Origin: Candidatus Fermentibacterota bacterium
GTDB taxonomy: Bacteria; Fermentibacterota; Fermentibacteria; Fermentibacterales; JCC-6
Assembly: GCA_030607835.1 (NCBI GenBank)
Contig: JAUWJE010000096.1
Location: 1-7,076, forward strand
Direction of reading: 5' to 3'
DNA: 7,076 nt
A program made the translations under genes and the position numbers. The notes under the pieces were generated by a model. The model saw only the letters and a list, made by a program, of their open reading frames with translations, did no database searches and was not told where the DNA came from. Each line of letters begins with the position of its first letter. Position 1 is the stretch's first letter. Below, in pieces: positions 5,583-7,076 of the stretch.

Positions 5583-7076
5583 CTAGATTCGACCCAATAC
5601 AAGGTCTGATCTAAGTAATTCAACGTATTGACTGTATTCCGGATTGAGAAGGGAGCTTCTGACCGCATCCAAACCGTCAAGCATGCTGCCGATCTGATAT
5701 CTTGTTTCCGACTCTCCAAGAATTTCCACAAGATTTCCCCTTGAGTTCCTTAATCCATTGGCAACATAGAGAGTCTGTTCAGATGAAAAAGCTGGATTCT
5801 CAAAGTAGAATGATTTAAACAGAGTATAGAACCAGGCTATCTTAAGCTTCTGCAACTCGGGATCGTCCGGGTTTTCTGATTCAAGCTGCACCAACCCGGA
5901 ATATGCTCTATCCAGAAGTGATCCATTTCTGATTACCACAGATAATGAAACACCGTGATTGAGATTGTGCGAATAGCAATATAAAGGACCACCTGTTTCC
6001 TCCCAGATGCTATCGAAGGTATCCAGTATATGAGCGGGAACATTCTCTTTGTAGCCGGGTGTTGAGTTAATAAAATTAATTAAATTGAATAACATTCTGT
6101 CATAGATAAGAGCATAAGTCTCACTCTTTATGAACAGCTCTCTCTGCTCAGGTGTTTCCAGGTTAGAGGTGAGCAGCACATCGTTTATTGCCTCAAAATA
6201 ATTTACAGGAGCGCCAGGCCATATGATCATATTATCAAAATTATCGTAAATATACTTCTGTAATATGTATATTAGTATTTCTGCACCCTCTATTTCACCT
6301 CTCTCCGCAAGAAGCAGACCCATAGCAGCGAATTGTGCGGGAAGAATTTCAAGATCTTCCCGATCCAGTTGACCAAGCTCATCCAGAATACCTGTAGTGT
6401 CACCTGATTTCATACTCTGTATGATATCCAGTCCATTCTCCAGCTCCCTCAGTTGAAGATCCATTCCGATTCTGAGTTCAGACGAGATAAACGGCGCGAG
6501 ACTGTCAGAGATGCTTAAAAACGCATGAAACAGGCTGTCAGCTGAATCCGGATGTTTCAGAAAAGCAGTTCCTGTGCTAAACAGCAGATACCGAAGTTTT
6601 CTTACTCTTGCGAGACCTGCCATTGTTCTGAACTGATATTTTCTTTCGATCTTTCCAAGCCATTGAAGATGGCACCCATCTGTCCCTTCAGTGAGAGGAG
6701 CCAGAAGGGATGTCTGCCTTATGTAGTTATCTCTGTTGTGAGCATGAAGTCTCCATGCGGTTCTCATTGAAGCCAGTGCAGCATCCGGATCGCCCAGATT
6801 CGAATGGATAAGCACAAGATTATGATGAACGTCAGCATAATTCGGTGCTCTTTTCAGCAGAGAATCGTAGGCGGAAAGACCAAGATTCACATATCGATCC
6901 GCTTCATCAAGATCATATGGAACTCTTCCGCTCATCTGCATTATGTTCACCATCGGAATCGATAGCGGTTTGCATAGTACAGCTCGGGTGACATAAGCGC
7001 TTCCGAGTGCATACCAACCGCCAAGTTCATCGGGATTCGTCTCAACACATTGCTGACACCATGCGATTGAACTGTC
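5583..7076 (-). CDS. TPR-repeat protein, C-terminal part (5' end outside window)
   Basis: The frame is open from the right edge to a TAG at 5583-5585, giving 497 visible codons. An internal ATG at 6953 is not a convincing start, because the frame continues upstream through TPR-like sequence. Two TPR-like stretches are visible. One, at the edge, includes CVETNPDELGGWYALGSAYV. The other is around visible residues 55-110, with YDSLLKRAPNYADVHHNLVL followed by LGDPDAALASMRTAWRLHAH. TPRs are protein-protein interaction scaffolds. The remaining 380 or so residues are mostly predicted-helical and lack a motif I recognise; I see no transmembrane run or catalytic signature. The PNYADVHHN-type TPR resembles the periplasmic C-terminal TPR tail of some O-antigen ligase/polymerase-like membrane proteins, but that is a weak guess because the N-terminal half is missing. 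It ends next to the inverted repeat and is probably unrelated in function to the rimP operon. Confidence 0.7.
   Translation of the reverse strand, partial: DSSIAWCQQCVETNPDELGGWYALGSAYVTRAVLCKPLSIPMVNIMQMSGRVPYDLDEADRYVNLGLSAYDSLLKRAPNYADVHHNLVLIHSNLGDPDAALASMRTAWRLHAHNRDNYIRQTSLLAPLTEGTDGCHLQWLGKIERKYQFRTMAGLARVRKLRYLLFSTGTAFLKHPDSADSLFHAFLSISDSLAPFISSELRIGMDLQLRELENGLDIIQSMKSGDTTGILDELGQLDREDLEILPAQFAAMGLLLAERGEIEGAEILIYILQKYIYDNFDNMIIWPGAPVNYFEAINDVLLTSNLETPEQRELFIKSETYALIYDRMLFNLINFINSTPGYKENVPAHILDTFDSIWEETGGPLYCYSHNLNHGVSLSVVIRNGSLLDRAYSGLVQLESENPDDPELQKLKIAWFYTLFKSFYFENPAFSSEQTLYVANGLRNSRGNLVEILGESETRYQIGSMLDGLDAVRSSLLNPEYSQYVELLRSDLVLGRI

Noticed and set aside
6951..6953. ATG as the true start of the TPR gene
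   Set aside because: The frame remains open for the 41 codons up to the window edge, and the upstream translation is itself TPR-like, so the real start lies outside the window.

Overview
This window is almost entirely coding on the minus strand. It holds one conserved bacterial housekeeping operon, read right to left: rimP - nusA - infB - rbfA - truB - ribF (the last gene is cut by the window's left edge). These genes cover 30S maturation (RimP, RbfA), transcription elongation, pausing and termination (NusA), translation initiation (IF-2), tRNA pseudouridine-55 synthesis (TruB) and flavin cofactor synthesis (RibF). Gaps are short: rbfA/truB overlap by 3 nt, truB and ribF are 4 nt apart, infB-rbfA 15 nt, rimP-nusA 33 nt, nusA-infB about 107 nt. 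No ylxR or rplGA-like gene lies between nusA and infB, unlike the Gram-positive arrangement.

Upstream of rimP, also on the minus strand, is the 3' part of an unrelated large TPR-type protein gene (5583 to the right edge), open through the edge. Between it and rimP is a compact 193-bp non-coding stretch that holds most of the structure not explained by genes. It contains an 18-bp inverted repeat (5518-5576) that looks like a small repetitive or mobile element, a sigma70-like promoter candidate (5477-5505), a short hairpin (5440-5455), and a strong intrinsic terminator hairpin (5409-5440) only about 20 nt upstream of the rimP start. If the promoter is real, this terminator lies inside the rimP leader. 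It could then act as an attenuator for the nusA operon, rather than only ending the upstream transcript.

The organism is a bacterium of moderate GC (mid-40s percent by eye). It uses Shine-Dalgarno sequences and some GTG/TTG starts. The divergence of the conserved proteins (IF-2 G4 motif TKID, RimP motif SSPGVGRLL, NusA KH2 AKGKGG) and the TPR-rich neighbour suggest an uncultured or candidate-phylum lineage. A member of the FCB group such as Fermentibacterota is my guess; I cannot establish taxonomy from the sequence alone.

I see no clearly new multi-gene system. The points most worth a second look are the rimP leader, the inverted-repeat element and the IF-2 G4 substitution.
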